A DNA stretch of 64,000 nucleotides. Source: Bin75 sp965200435. GTDB lineage: Bacteria; Nitrospirota; Nitrospiria; Nitrospirales; UBA8639. How positions within the stretch are numbered: position 1 is the stretch's first letter; each line of letters opens with the position of its first letter. Below, piece by piece: positions 51,782-59,769 of this stretch. The position numbers were made by a program, and so were the translations under genes. Location of the stretch: contig OZ241337.1 of NCBI GenBank assembly GCA_965200435.1, positions 2,232,001 to 2,296,000 of the forward strand, read 5' to 3'. The notes under the pieces were generated by a model. That model searched no databases. It saw only the letters and a list, made by a program, of their open reading frames with translations, and was not told the DNA's origin.

Positions 51782-52525
51782 ATGGATGAATTGTCACGAT
51801 TGCGACGAAGTGACGGCCGACGGTCAGATGAAATCCGTCCCGTCAAGGTGACTCGACCGTTTATCAAATATGCGGATGGGTCCGTGCTGATAGAGATGGG
51901 CGAAACCAAAGTCATCTGTACGGCGTCGGTTGAAGAAAAGGTTCCGCCGTTTCTACGTGATAAAGGACAAGGTTGGGTGACGGCTGAATATGCCATGTTG
52001 CCACGGGCCACGCATGATCGGACGCCCCGCGAAGCTGCACGGGGAAAGCAAAGCGGCCGGACCTTGGAAATTCAACGACTCGTGGGCAGGGCCTTACGCG
52101 CGGTCACGGATTTATCTGCGATGGGGGAACGCACGATTTGGATCGATTGTGACGTCATTCAAGCCGACGGCGGGACGCGTACGGCCTCGATCACCGGGGC
52201 CTTTATTGCGCTTGCTGATGCCTGTGCGACACTGAAAAAAAAGAAAATGCTGGCGAAGACGCCGCTGGTTGACTATCTTGCCGCCCTCAGCGTCGGCAGG
52301 GTCGATGGGGTTGCCTTGGTGGACTTGTGCTATGAAGAAGATTCCAGAGCCGAGGTGGATATGAATCTCGTGATGACCGGCAGCGGGCGTTTAGTCGAGA
52401 TACAAGGGACCGCCGAACGCGGTTCGTTCGGGAAAGAGGAGTTGGACCGATTCCTGGCCTTGGGGTGGGACGGGATCCAGCAATTGATCAAGCTGCAAAA
52501 AGACTGCGTCGGCACTCTCGCCTAG
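51782..52525 (+). CDS. rph: Ribonuclease PH
   Basis: Phosphorolytic 3'-5' exoribonuclease trimming tRNA precursors. Signature regions: GRRSDEIRPVKVTRPF, GETKVICTASVEEKVPPFL, GWVTAEYAMLPRAT, GRTLEIQRLVGRALRAV and DCDVIQADGGTRTASITGA. 247 aa, normal. ATG 51782 follows GGGAAGAG. rdgB starts 6 bases after its stop, a frequent pairing, and the unit runs on into tRNA-Pro, a likely substrate for processing. Confidence 0.97.
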   Translation: MDELSRLRRSDGRRSDEIRPVKVTRPFIKYADGSVLIEMGETKVICTASVEEKVPPFLRDKGQGWVTAEYAMLPRATHDRTPREAARGKQSGRTLEIQRLVGRALRAVTDLSAMGERTIWIDCDVIQADGGTRTASITGAFIALADACATLKKKKMLAKTPLVDYLAALSVGRVDGVALVDLCYEEDSRAEVDMNLVMTGSGRLVEIQGTAERGSFGKEELDRFLALGWDGIQQLIKLQKDCVGTLA

Positions 52526-52531
52526 AATGTT

Positions 52532-53129
52532 ATGGAACTTGTGTTGGCAACGGGGAATCGGGATAAGCAGCGGGAAATCACGGCGTTTCTGCAGAACCTG
52601 GGGTTGACCCTTTTGACGTTGGATGAGTTTCCCGCCGTTCCGGTCGTGTTGGAAGACGGCAAGACGTGTCAGGCGAATGCCGGCAAAAAAGCCCGTGAGA
52701 TTGCACGGTTCACCGGCCTGCTGACTCTCGCCGATGATACCGGCTTGGAGGTTGACGCCTTAGGAGGACGGCCTGGCGTCTTTGCTGCTCGATACGCCGG
52801 AGCCCATGCCACGTATGAGGACAATTGTCGAAAATTGTTGGACGAATTGATGGGCGTTCCGGCTGACCGACGGGGGGCTCGTTTTCTGACGGTGGTTGCC
52901 ATTGCCGATCCCGCTGCTTCCGTGGAGTTCGTGGAGGGGACGTTGCAGGGACAGATCGCCGAACACCGTTCCGGAGGGCACGGGTTTGGGTATGATCCGG
53001 TTTTTATGGTCCCGGAGATGGGAAAAACCCTGGCGGAATTGACGCTTGACCAGAAGAACCAAATCAGTCATCGTGGACAAGCATTGGCCAAAGCCAAAGA
53101 CGTGTTGAAGCGCAAACTTGCGGAAACAT

Positions 53130-53152
<23 letters not shown>
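52532..53152 (+). CDS. rdgB: XTP/dITP diphosphatase (RdgB/HAM1)
   Basis: House-cleaning pyrophosphatase removing dITP and XTP. It has LVLATGNRDKQREI, LADDTGLEVDALGGRPGVFAARYAG, GHGFGYDPVF and the closing SHRGQAL. 206 aa. The last residues SGRSAAR and the TAG stop lie inside the tRNA-Pro gene: 23 bases are shared, so messenger and tRNA sequence overlap, and processing of the tRNA would cut the 3' end of the mRNA. Confidence 0.95.
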
Positions 53153-53206
<54 letters not shown>

Positions 53207-53271
53207 GTGTTGGGCAGGACTTTTGTGAAAGACGTGGCTGAACCTGAGGGCCACGTCTCAGTCAATACGCT

Positions 53272-53416
53272 ACGGAGCCTCTGATTTTTGTGAGAGCGGG
53301 ATGCCGGGCAAGGCGTCCCGCAGCGAAGCCTGAGGCGTATCACAGAGAGAGGCGAGGGGTGAGCGAGGACACCACGCCGCCATGCGTCCGATCGTGCAAT
53401 AAATCAGAGGTTCCCT
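53272..53416 (+). repeat. 145-bp palindrome-ended repeat, copy 4
   Basis: Same element as at 6971, with more decayed arms (ACGGAGCCTCTGATTT against AAATCAGAGGTTCCCT). It lies between the tRNA-Pro and tRNA-Arg genes. Confidence 0.75.
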
Positions 53417-53453
53417 GCCTCTCACGACATCACGTGGTGAAAAGTACGGCCGG

Positions 53454-53529
53454 GCGCCCGTAGCTCAGTGGATAGAGCATCGGCCTTCTAAGCCGAGGGT
53501 CGCAGGTTCGACCCCTGCCGGGCGCGCCA
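53454..53529 (+). tRNA. tRNA-Arg (anticodon UCU)
   Basis: 76 bases, GCGCCCG acceptor pairing with CGGGCGC, discriminator G, encoded CCA. Anticodon loop CTTCTAA with TCT at 53487-53489; T-arm GCAGGTTCGACCCCTGC. It reads AGA/AGG codons. Confidence 0.97.
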
Positions 53530-53629
53530 ATCTCCTGAAAAGATTCAGGGGACGGAGTTTGGCGTCCAAGGCGACCGGCGTTTCATGAACACCTTCCATC
53601 ACTCTTCCTTCGCCTGAAACTTGCCTCGG

Positions 53630-54208
53630 TTATTTGTAGATTTGGTTAAACTCCTTCACGACCTCATCGGTAATATCCAAGCCCTGGGCTGCGTAGATCA
53701 CAATTTGCATGATGGCCTCGTTGCCCTTGTCAATGACCAACGAAAAGCCATGCCGTTTGGCTACGGCCTGGGTGGCAGTTTCGATCTTCTTCATATAATC
53801 GACCATCAATTTTTTTTGCTTTTCCGTCACTTCTTGCTGGAACGTTTGGCGTCGCCGTTGGTAGTCTTGGATTTTGGCTTGCAACTGTTCCTGCAAAACT
53901 TGAGTTTCGGTTTCACTGCGACCCCCTCCGCCTTGAAGCTGCCGTTCGAGTTTTTGTATTTCTTCCTCATCCGTTTCCAGCAGTTTTTGACGAACCATCA
54001 CGTGTTCTTTTAATGTCGCCAGCGCCTTTTGCCCCGCGCTGGACGTTTCCAAAACCGCTTGAGGATCAACGATGGCGATTTTTTCAGATAATGGCTCCGC
54101 AAAGGCGTGGGGAAGACTGCACAACAAGACCTGGATTATGCACAATCCGAGCAGGGAGAGAAGCACGTGGCCGCGTGTATGTGAAGTAAGCTGATGACGT
54201 CCTTGCAT
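53630..54208 (-). CDS. OmpH/Skp family periplasmic chaperone
   Basis: Second Skp-like protein of the window. ATG 54208 is preceded by AAGGAG. The signal peptide (VLLSLLGLCIIQVLLCSLPHAFA) has a conventional cleavage AFA-EP, so unlike the bamA-linked paralogue it should be soluble. Then KIAIVDPQAVLETSSAGQKAL, a charged coiled coil (~residues 60-140, EEEIQKLERQLQ) and VAKRHGFSLVIDKG. 192 aa. Single gene, divergent from the SGNH esterase. Probably helps carry unfolded outer-membrane proteins. Confidence 0.88.
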   Translation of the reverse strand: MQGRHQLTSHTRGHVLLSLLGLCIIQVLLCSLPHAFAEPLSEKIAIVDPQAVLETSSAGQKALATLKEHVMVRQKLLETDEEEIQKLERQLQGGGGRSETETQVLQEQLQAKIQDYQRRRQTFQQEVTEKQKKLMVDYMKKIETATQAVAKRHGFSLVIDKGNEAIMQIVIYAAQGLDITDEVVKEFNQIYK

Positions 54209-54345
54209 TAGACAGAACTCCTTCCTCAAAACCGACAATGAGTGATGATCGGAACGGAAAACAAGCGTTAGTAGGGAAACGAATTGCCCCTGAGTTTGGA
54301 AGTCTAAGGCTATTCATTGAGACAAGGTGATGTCAAGAGGAAGGT

Positions 54346-55026
54346 ATGCCTGACAGTTGCAGGTCTCGCACTCATTCCACTCCGCTACTCGTGTGTTTCG
54401 GCGATAGTCTGACTTCGGGATATCAGGTGCAGCCTGAAACGGAAACTCCTTTGCCGGATACTCCCTATGGCGGGTTTCTGCAGGAATGGTTGGGCATACG
54501 AGGGAGAGTCGTCATTAAAGGTATTTGTGGTGAAACAACGGCAGACATGGCGAGGCGATTTTCTCGTGACGTTGTTGAGATGGCTCCTTCGTATGCCGTG
54601 ATTCTGAGCGGAACGAACGATTTGGGATGGGGCGTCGCTCCCTCCACGATTATTATGCACCTGGAGCGTTTCTACACGTTGGCACTGGGAGCGGGCATCC
54701 ATCCCGTTGGCGTGACGGTCCCCTCCATCAGAGTCGAGGGGCATGATGCCGGTCCATGGCCTGCTTGGCTCGACTCACACGTTCGTGCCCGGTTGGAATT
54801 GAACCGCCTGATTATGGAACAGTGTCAGCAGTACCACGTGCCGTGTGTGGATTTGTTTCAGGCGACGTCGGAAGGCCCCTCTTTGTTTTTGGCCGCACGT
54901 TTTTCCAGTGACGGCCTGCATTTCAATACTGAGGGGTACGTCATGTTTGCTCGTTTGGTGTGGAACGAATTATTTGCGGATCAGTTCGGCGCATGCCCCG
55001 GTTCGCCTTCGGAGGAGACCGGCTAG
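54346..55026 (+). CDS. SGNH/GDSL-type esterase (TesA-like)
   Basis: SGNH-hydrolase with block I FGDSLTSGY (catalytic Ser ~22), Gly in block II (GICGETTADM), block III ILSGTNDLGWG, and block V FSSDGLHFNTEGY (catalytic Asp and His). 226 aa, with no signal peptide visible, so cytoplasmic unlike E. coli TesA. ATG 54346 has AGAGGAAGG upstream. Substrate class (lipid, acyl-thioester, carbohydrate ester) cannot be told. It converges on the FmdB-type gene with 5 bases between stops. Confidence 0.85.
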   Translation: MPDSCRSRTHSTPLLVCFGDSLTSGYQVQPETETPLPDTPYGGFLQEWLGIRGRVVIKGICGETTADMARRFSRDVVEMAPSYAVILSGTNDLGWGVAPSTIIMHLERFYTLALGAGIHPVGVTVPSIRVEGHDAGPWPAWLDSHVRARLELNRLIMEQCQQYHVPCVDLFQATSEGPSLFLAARFSSDGLHFNTEGYVMFARLVWNELFADQFGACPGSPSEETG

Positions 55027-55031
55027 AACCC

Positions 55032-55394
55032 TCAGGTCGTGGAATCTGAAGACGAACCCGAGGACGTGGAACTCGACGGCGGAGACGTGGAGGGAGGTGA
55101 CGACGTGCCGGAGGTGGAGCCGGCTTCGCTCTTGGATTCGGCTTTTTCCGCTCCACTGCCTGTTCCCTCCTTGGACGGGCTCACCGGTTGTTTCGCCTGG
55201 TTGGGATCCTTCAATTTATTGGAGTAGTCCGTTACGTACCAGCCGGTCCCTTTGAACATGATACCGGGAGCCGATATGAGTTTCCGAACTTCGTTCCCGC
55301 ATCGTATACATTTGTCGATCAACGGGTCGGAAAATTTTTGCTGGACCTCGAATTGATGGTGACAGGTCTGACATTCATATTCGTAGAGCGGCAT
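55032..55394 (-). CDS. FmdB-type zinc-ribbon protein
   Basis: 120 aa with the CxxC zinc ribbon of the FmdB/regulatory family: MPLYEYECQTCHHQFEV, then CIRCGNEVRKLI, then FKGTGWYVTDY. The C-terminal ~55 residues are a Ser/Pro/Gly low-complexity tail. Role unknown; it was named after a formamidase-linked regulator and is now a broad family of uncertain function. Confidence 0.85.
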   Translation of the reverse strand: MPLYEYECQTCHHQFEVQQKFSDPLIDKCIRCGNEVRKLISAPGIMFKGTGWYVTDYSNKLKDPNQAKQPVSPSKEGTGSGAEKAESKSEAGSTSGTSSPPSTSPPSSSTSSGSSSDSTT

Positions 55395-55473
55395 CGCTAT
55401 CCTCCTGTTTCACGGATCACTCTCCTCTCATTTCAATAAGCTGTTTCTTGGTCAAGTCAAGAACCTTTGTCAG

Positions 55474-56667
55474 TCACACGAGAGCCTGAATCGCCTGTTT
55501 GAACTTCGTCATCCCTCGTTCAATGGCGTCGAGTGTTGGGGTATAGGTCAACCGCAAGTGGTGCGGGCTGCCAAACGGTTCACCGGGCACACAGGCAACG
55601 TGAGCTTGCTGCAATAAGTAGGTGGCCAAGTCCACCGACGTTGAAATCGTGCCATTGCCATGTCGTTTGCCCAAGATACTCGACACGTTGGGAAAGGCGT
55701 AAAAAGCCCCGGCAGGGACCGGGCAGGTGATACCGGGGATCGCGTTCAATGCGTCAATCATGAGACGACGCTTGGGGGCGAGGTCCGCGAGCAATTCCTT
55801 GAAAAATGCAGTCCCGTCCCGGAGAGCGGCCACCGCGGCTTTTTGCGAAATCGACGTGGGATTAGACGTACTTTGGCTTTGAATCATCGACATCGCGGCG
55901 ATTAACGCTTTCGGTCCTCCTGCGTAGCCGATACGCCATCCCGTCATGGAAAATGCCTTGGACACGCCGTTCACCACCAGAGTTTGATCGGCGATCTCGG
56001 GTACGGCGGACACGATGCTCAGGAACGGCGTTTCTCCGTAGACGAGTTGTTCATAGATTTCGTCGGAAATCACGAGAAAGCCGTGACGCCGGGCCACATC
56101 GGCCACGGCTTCAAGTGTCTCTCGTGTATACAGTGCGCCCGTCGGGTTACACGAGCTGTTCAGGATCAGCGCCCTGGTGCGGGGCGTAATGCGGGCTTCC
56201 AGTTGTCTCGGATCAATGGCATACCCATGGCTGTCCTTTGTTTCCAGAAAAACGGGCTGTCCATCGGCCAGGCGCACGATATCCGGGTAGGAAACCCAAT
56301 ACGGTGCGGGGATGATGACTTCGTCTTCGGGGTCCAACAGGGCTTGCATGACGTTATACAAGGTGTGCTTGGCCCCACAGGATACCAGGATTTGCGATTT
56401 CTCGTACCGGATGCCCTGATCCCGGGAAAATTTTTCAACGATGGCTTGTTTGAGTTCATCGGTGCCGGAGGCCGGCGTATATTTGGTGAATCCGTCGGTG
56501 ATGGCCGCTTTTGCGGCCTCTTTCACAACCTCAGGCGTGTCACAGGCCGGTTCCCCTGAGGAAAAATCGATAACGTCCAGGCCTTGGGCTGCCATGGATT
56601 TGGCCGTCGCCGAAACGTGCAAGGTCGCAGATGGGATGATGCGCGTGGTACGGGTGGCCAGCTTCAT
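55474..56667 (-). CDS. Aspartate aminotransferase (class I, PLP)
   Basis: Fold-type I aminotransferase moving amino groups between aspartate and 2-oxoglutarate; some of this subgroup also use prephenate. Conserved: SGEPACDTP, YTPASGTDELK, ILNSSCNPTGALY, ISDEIYEQLVYG, and PLP Lys in GVSKAFSMTGWRIGY (~residue 237), with a C-terminal LRLTYTP Arg for the substrate carboxylate. 397 aa, normal. The stop of coaD overlaps its start by 4 bases, so rsmD-coaD-aminotransferase are one unit. Confidence 0.92.
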   Translation of the reverse strand: MKLATRTTRIIPSATLHVSATAKSMAAQGLDVIDFSSGEPACDTPEVVKEAAKAAITDGFTKYTPASGTDELKQAIVEKFSRDQGIRYEKSQILVSCGAKHTLYNVMQALLDPEDEVIIPAPYWVSYPDIVRLADGQPVFLETKDSHGYAIDPRQLEARITPRTRALILNSSCNPTGALYTRETLEAVADVARRHGFLVISDEIYEQLVYGETPFLSIVSAVPEIADQTLVVNGVSKAFSMTGWRIGYAGGPKALIAAMSMIQSQSTSNPTSISQKAAVAALRDGTAFFKELLADLAPKRRLMIDALNAIPGITCPVPAGAFYAFPNVSSILGKRHGNGTISTSVDLATYLLQQAHVACVPGEPFGSPHHLRLTYTPTLDAIERGMTKFKQAIQALV

Positions 56668-57152
56668 GGCGCTTGATGCCCGTACTTTTTACGAAGGTGT
56701 TTGGCCACTTCGGGGATGAGAAAGGCTTCCAACTCGCCTCCGAACAGAGCGAGTTCTTTGACAATGCTGGAAGTCAGATACGAATATTCTTCGCTCGGCA
56801 TCAGAAAGACCGTTTCCAACCGTTCATCGAGTTTGCGATTGAGGAGCGCCATTTGAAACTCGTGTTCAAAGTCGGAAACCGCCCGTAACCCTCGAATAAT
56901 GGCATGGGCTCCCCGTTGCCGAACGTATTCCACCAGCAATCCGTTGAACGATTCCACTTCTACGTTGGGAAATTCCTTCGTGCCGATTTTTGCCAGTTCC
57001 ACTCGTTCTTCAAGTGACAACAGGGCTCCCTTGCGCGGGTTGGGTGCGACGGCTACGACCAGCCGGTCGAAGATGCCGAGACTGCGACTGACGATATCCG
57101 TGTGCCCACGGGTAATGGGATCGAAGGTGCCCGGATAGACGGCTAGGCGCAT
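56664..57152 (-). CDS. coaD: Phosphopantetheine adenylyltransferase
   Basis: Penultimate step of coenzyme A synthesis. The nucleotidyltransferase motif GTFDPITRGHTDIV (T/HxGH) is at the N-terminus, PNPRKGALLSLEERVEL and RGLRAVSDFEHEFQMALLNR follow, then SEEYSYLTSSIVKELA. 162 aa, normal. Overlaps rsmD by 10 bases and the aminotransferase by 4. rsmD-coaD is a widespread pair. Confidence 0.97.
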   Translation of the reverse strand: MRLAVYPGTFDPITRGHTDIVSRSLGIFDRLVVAVAPNPRKGALLSLEERVELAKIGTKEFPNVEVESFNGLLVEYVRQRGAHAIIRGLRAVSDFEHEFQMALLNRKLDERLETVFLMPSEEYSYLTSSIVKELALFGGELEAFLIPEVAKHLRKKYGHQAP

Positions 57153-57718
57153 GTGGATTCCGCCGGTCGTTGATAGAAGGTGAGTATTGTGTCCCCATAC
57201 CGCGACTGACGCGTCTGCGTGAGAGAGCCGATTGTCTCCGGTACGGGATGTTTGAAAAAATGTTCAAGAATCACTATTCCTCGCACAGCGACTTTTCCAC
57301 TCAGGCTGAGGCGTTCGAGTAACCGGGCTAAGTCCGTGGTGTGATAGGGTGGATCGGCAAAGATAATATCGAATGCGGGCGGTTCGCCGAAGGAGGGGGA
57401 AGAGGCTAAAAACGTCTCGACGTTTTGCGTGACGATGACGCAGCGTTCATCCTGCCCGCACCGGGTCACGTTTTCCCGAAGGATGCGTGCCGATGCGACG
57501 TGGTTCTCCACAAAGACGACCTGGCAGGCTCCACGACTCAAGGACTCGAGGCCCAAGGCTCCGGTCCCGGCATAGAGATCCAACACGCGTGCCTCATGCG
57601 TGCGATGGGCCAGGATCGCCAAGAGGGCTTCACGAACCCGGGCAGGAGTTGGACGAAGGTCTTGCCCTTCGGGTTCCTTGAGACGGCGTCCTTTTTGTAT
57701 GCCGGCCATGACTCGCAT
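57143..57718 (-). CDS. rsmD: 16S rRNA (guanine-966-N2)-methyltransferase RsmD
   Basis: SAM-dependent rRNA methyltransferase. MRVMAGIQKGRRLKEPEG and RPTPARVREALLAIL precede the SAM motif VLDLYAGTGALGLESLSRG and the catalytic FADPPYH. ATG 57718 follows AAGGGG; an upstream extension to 57751 lacks similarity. 191 aa. First gene of rsmD-coaD-aminotransferase, divergent from radC. Confidence 0.94.
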   Translation of the reverse strand: MRVMAGIQKGRRLKEPEGQDLRPTPARVREALLAILAHRTHEARVLDLYAGTGALGLESLSRGACQVVFVENHVASARILRENVTRCGQDERCVIVTQNVETFLASSPSFGEPPAFDIIFADPPYHTTDLARLLERLSLSGKVAVRGIVILEHFFKHPVPETIGSLTQTRQSRYGDTILTFYQRPAESTCA

Positions 57719-57784
57719 TGTTTGCCCCTTTCGGACGAGAAAAAGTAGCATACTGGTATTTGAGCGGCAAGAGAATGGAGGAGA

Positions 57785-58516
57785 ATGAACGAGAAATCAT
57801 CTCAAGCGATTCTGCATTGGCCCAAAAGTGAACGGCCGCGTGAACGCCTGCTGGAAGAAGGGCCCGGTTCTCTGACCGATGCGCAACTGCTGGCGATCGT
57901 GCTTCGCGTGGGCCGGCATAAGACGTCGGCTGTCGAGGTGGGCATGGATTTTCTGAAGCGCCTGGGAGGGGTACGGGGATTAGCCAATCGCAGCGTTCAG
58001 GAACTCTGTGCCGTGCCGGGTATCGGTCCGGCTAAGGTGGCTCAGATTCAAGCGGCTATCGAATTGGGGAAGCGCGTGCTGTCTGCTCCGCTGACGAGCG
58101 GGACGGTGATTACCCAAAGTCGAACGGTTTTTGAGCATTACTATCCGCTGTTGCGGGATGTGCGGCGCGAATTGTTCAAGGTCATTCTGCTCGATGCCAA
58201 ACATGCGGTTATCCGGGAAAAGACCGTTTCCGAAGGGAGTTTGACGAGCAGCCAGGTGCATCCGAGAGAAGTGTTCAACGAAGCCGTTCGCGAGTCGGCC
58301 GCGGCCGTGATCTTTGTGCATAATCATCCGAGCGGTGATCCCACGCCCAGTAAAGAAGACCGGGCGTTGACGGCACGCTTACAGGAAGCCGGTGATATTC
58401 TCGGGGTTCAGGTTCTTGACCACGTCGTCATTGGTGACGGACGTTACGTCTCCTTTGCCGATGAGGGATGGCTATCGCCGTCGATGGCTTCATTGTCGAG
58501 CAAATCCCTGCGTTGA
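57785..58516 (+). CDS. radC: RadC-family JAB/MPN-domain protein
   Basis: 243 aa. N-terminal helix-hairpin-helix region (LCAVPGIGPAKVAQIQAA), then the MPN/JAMM domain with VIFVHNHPSGDPTPSKED carrying the His-x-His and Asp metal ligands and an upstream Glu. ATG 57785 follows GGAGGAGA. Despite the name, a DNA-repair role is not proven. Codons after DEGWLS differ from the family end, and a small transposon-like element begins 39 bases after the stop. Confidence 0.92.
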   Translation: MNEKSSQAILHWPKSERPRERLLEEGPGSLTDAQLLAIVLRVGRHKTSAVEVGMDFLKRLGGVRGLANRSVQELCAVPGIGPAKVAQIQAAIELGKRVLSAPLTSGTVITQSRTVFEHYYPLLRDVRRELFKVILLDAKHAVIREKTVSEGSLTSSQVHPREVFNEAVRESAAAVIFVHNHPSGDPTPSKEDRALTARLQEAGDILGVQVLDHVVIGDGRYVSFADEGWLSPSMASLSSKSLR

Positions 58517-58555
58517 CGCAGGATCGATCTTCCTGGAAATCTATCCGTCGCATCG

Positions 58556-58919
58556 TGTATACGTTCAGAAACCTTTGGCATTTCTCGACACAGGAGCCGC
58601 CGCCGCAGGTCGAGTTCGCCGCACCGGCGTACCCCGACACCGCAGCCCTGGCTTCTGCTGTCATCCTTGATCCCCGATGACACATGCCGGGGACAGGCTA
58701 TTGTCATCGGGGGGCCAGGGTTGGTCTCGCCGCCTTTGTCGCAGCCGTATCTTATGTGGCTTGGAGAGGCCGCTGTCCAAGAAGCGCCACGAGCTTGCCC
58801 TCGACATCGGTTATCGGGGGATGGCGCAGCCACAAAAGAAAGGGAGTCTGGGCCGCCACTCTCCGGTAAAATTCCTCCTTCACCAACGACCCGAGTGCCA
58901 AAGGTGGTGGACTTATACA
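58556..58919 (-). mobile_element. 364-bp non-autonomous derivative of the IS481-like element (MITE)
   Basis: The left end TGTATACGTTCAGAAACCTT... and the right end ...GAGTGCCAAAGGTGG...CTTATACA match the two ends of the 1087-bp elements. The flanks (CATCG / TATCG) give a 4-5 bp target duplication. The interior carries no transposase; it holds an 11-bp inverted repeat CCCCGATGACA/TGTCATCGGGG and a CATCTTATG-type hairpin (58738-58764), homologous to the composite relic at 11.8-12.2 kb. It lies between radC and gatC. Confidence 0.8.
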
Positions 58920-58944
58920 TATCGTAGCTTTTCGTCTTATGCCA

Positions 58945-58953
58945 TGATATAAT
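58945..58953 (+). promoter_or_regulatory. Extended -10 promoter for gatC
   Basis: TGATATAAT is a perfect extended -10 element. No good -35 box is present (TAGCTT at the expected place). It starts 26 bases after the end of the MITE, so part of the upstream promoter region may be element-derived. Confidence 0.55.
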
Positions 58954-59036
58954 TTCATCCGTTTTATTGCTTGGCCGCCTTGATTGTAGCATCCCTTCCC
59001 GGAAAGCCGTAGAACCTGAGGAGAACACCGTTGGCG

Positions 59037-59333
59037 ATGAGTATCGAGATGAGTCAAGTGGAACACGTGGCGGATCTTGCACGGCTTCAGTTAAGTCCTG
59101 ACGAACTTGAGCGGTTGAGCTCTCAACTGAGTCGTATTTTGACCTACATGGAAGAGTTGAATGCCGTTGATACGACGGGCATTCCCGGAACGACGTCGGT
59201 GATCGTGGGTGACGCTAACGTGTTGCGAGAAGATAACGTCCAACCCTCCCTGCCACAAGAACACGCGTTGCGCAACGCCCCGGACGTAGCTGACGGCTTG
59301 TTTCAGGTGCCGCATATTATCAGTGAGCCGTGA
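59037..59333 (+). CDS. gatC: Asp/Glu-tRNA amidotransferase subunit C
   Basis: Small subunit stabilising GatA-GatB. Pattern VEHVADLARLQLSPDELERL, MEELNAVDTTGIP, LREDNVQPSL and the closing VPHII. ATG 59037 gives the standard opening; a TTG at 59031 has better spacing (7 bases) from GAGGAG, so it may be the actual start and would add two residues. 98 aa. First gene of a gatC-panD-gatA-DUF948-ytxH-gatB cluster. Confidence 0.93.
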   Translation: MSIEMSQVEHVADLARLQLSPDELERLSSQLSRILTYMEELNAVDTTGIPGTTSVIVGDANVLREDNVQPSLPQEHALRNAPDVADGLFQVPHIISEP

Positions 59334-59355
59334 ATCGGAGGAAGTAGAGGATAGG

Positions 59356-59712
59356 ATGTTGCGGCACATGTTACGGGCGAAAATCCACCGGGCCGTGGTC
59401 ACGGATGCCTGTCTGGAGTATGAGGGGAGCCTGACGGTCGACGAAGATTTGTTGGATGCCGCCGGGATTTTGCCCTATGAACTCGTGATGGTTTCGAATT
59501 TGAACAACGGGGAGCGGTTCACGACCTATGCCATCAATGGCAAACGGGGATCAGGTGCAGTCGTGCTCAACGGACCCACGGCACGAAAAGGGGTGATTGG
59601 GGACCGGATCATCATTTTTTGCTATGAATATTACAATGACGACGAAGCCAAGCATCATTGCCCTCGCATCATTCAAGTAGACAACGACAATCGAATCGCC
59701 AATTGCTTCTGA
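59356..59712 (+). CDS. panD: Aspartate 1-decarboxylase
   Basis: Makes beta-alanine for pantothenate. Self-cleaving pyruvoyl enzyme: MLRHMLRAKIHRAVVTDACLEYEGSLTVD, with processing expected at Gly-Ser of YEGS; later NNGERFTTYAI and NGPTARKGVIGDRIIIFCY. 118 aa starting at ATG 59356; a longer frame from 59323 overlaps gatC but has no family support. Its position inside the gat cluster is unusual; it couples neither to CoA nor amidation genes nearby, although coaD is 2 kb upstream. Confidence 0.95.
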   Translation: MLRHMLRAKIHRAVVTDACLEYEGSLTVDEDLLDAAGILPYELVMVSNLNNGERFTTYAINGKRGSGAVVLNGPTARKGVIGDRIIIFCYEYYNDDEAKHHCPRIIQVDNDNRIANCF

Positions 59713-59769
59713 TCTCAGGGAGCTTCTCATTGTCGCTTCTTTCTTCGCTCGTATACCCGTTTCATCACC

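Noticed and set aside
58444..59082. 212-codon minus-strand frame across radC, the MITE and gatC
   Set aside because: Spans three unrelated sequence units; similarity to other places is due to the repeat, not a protein.
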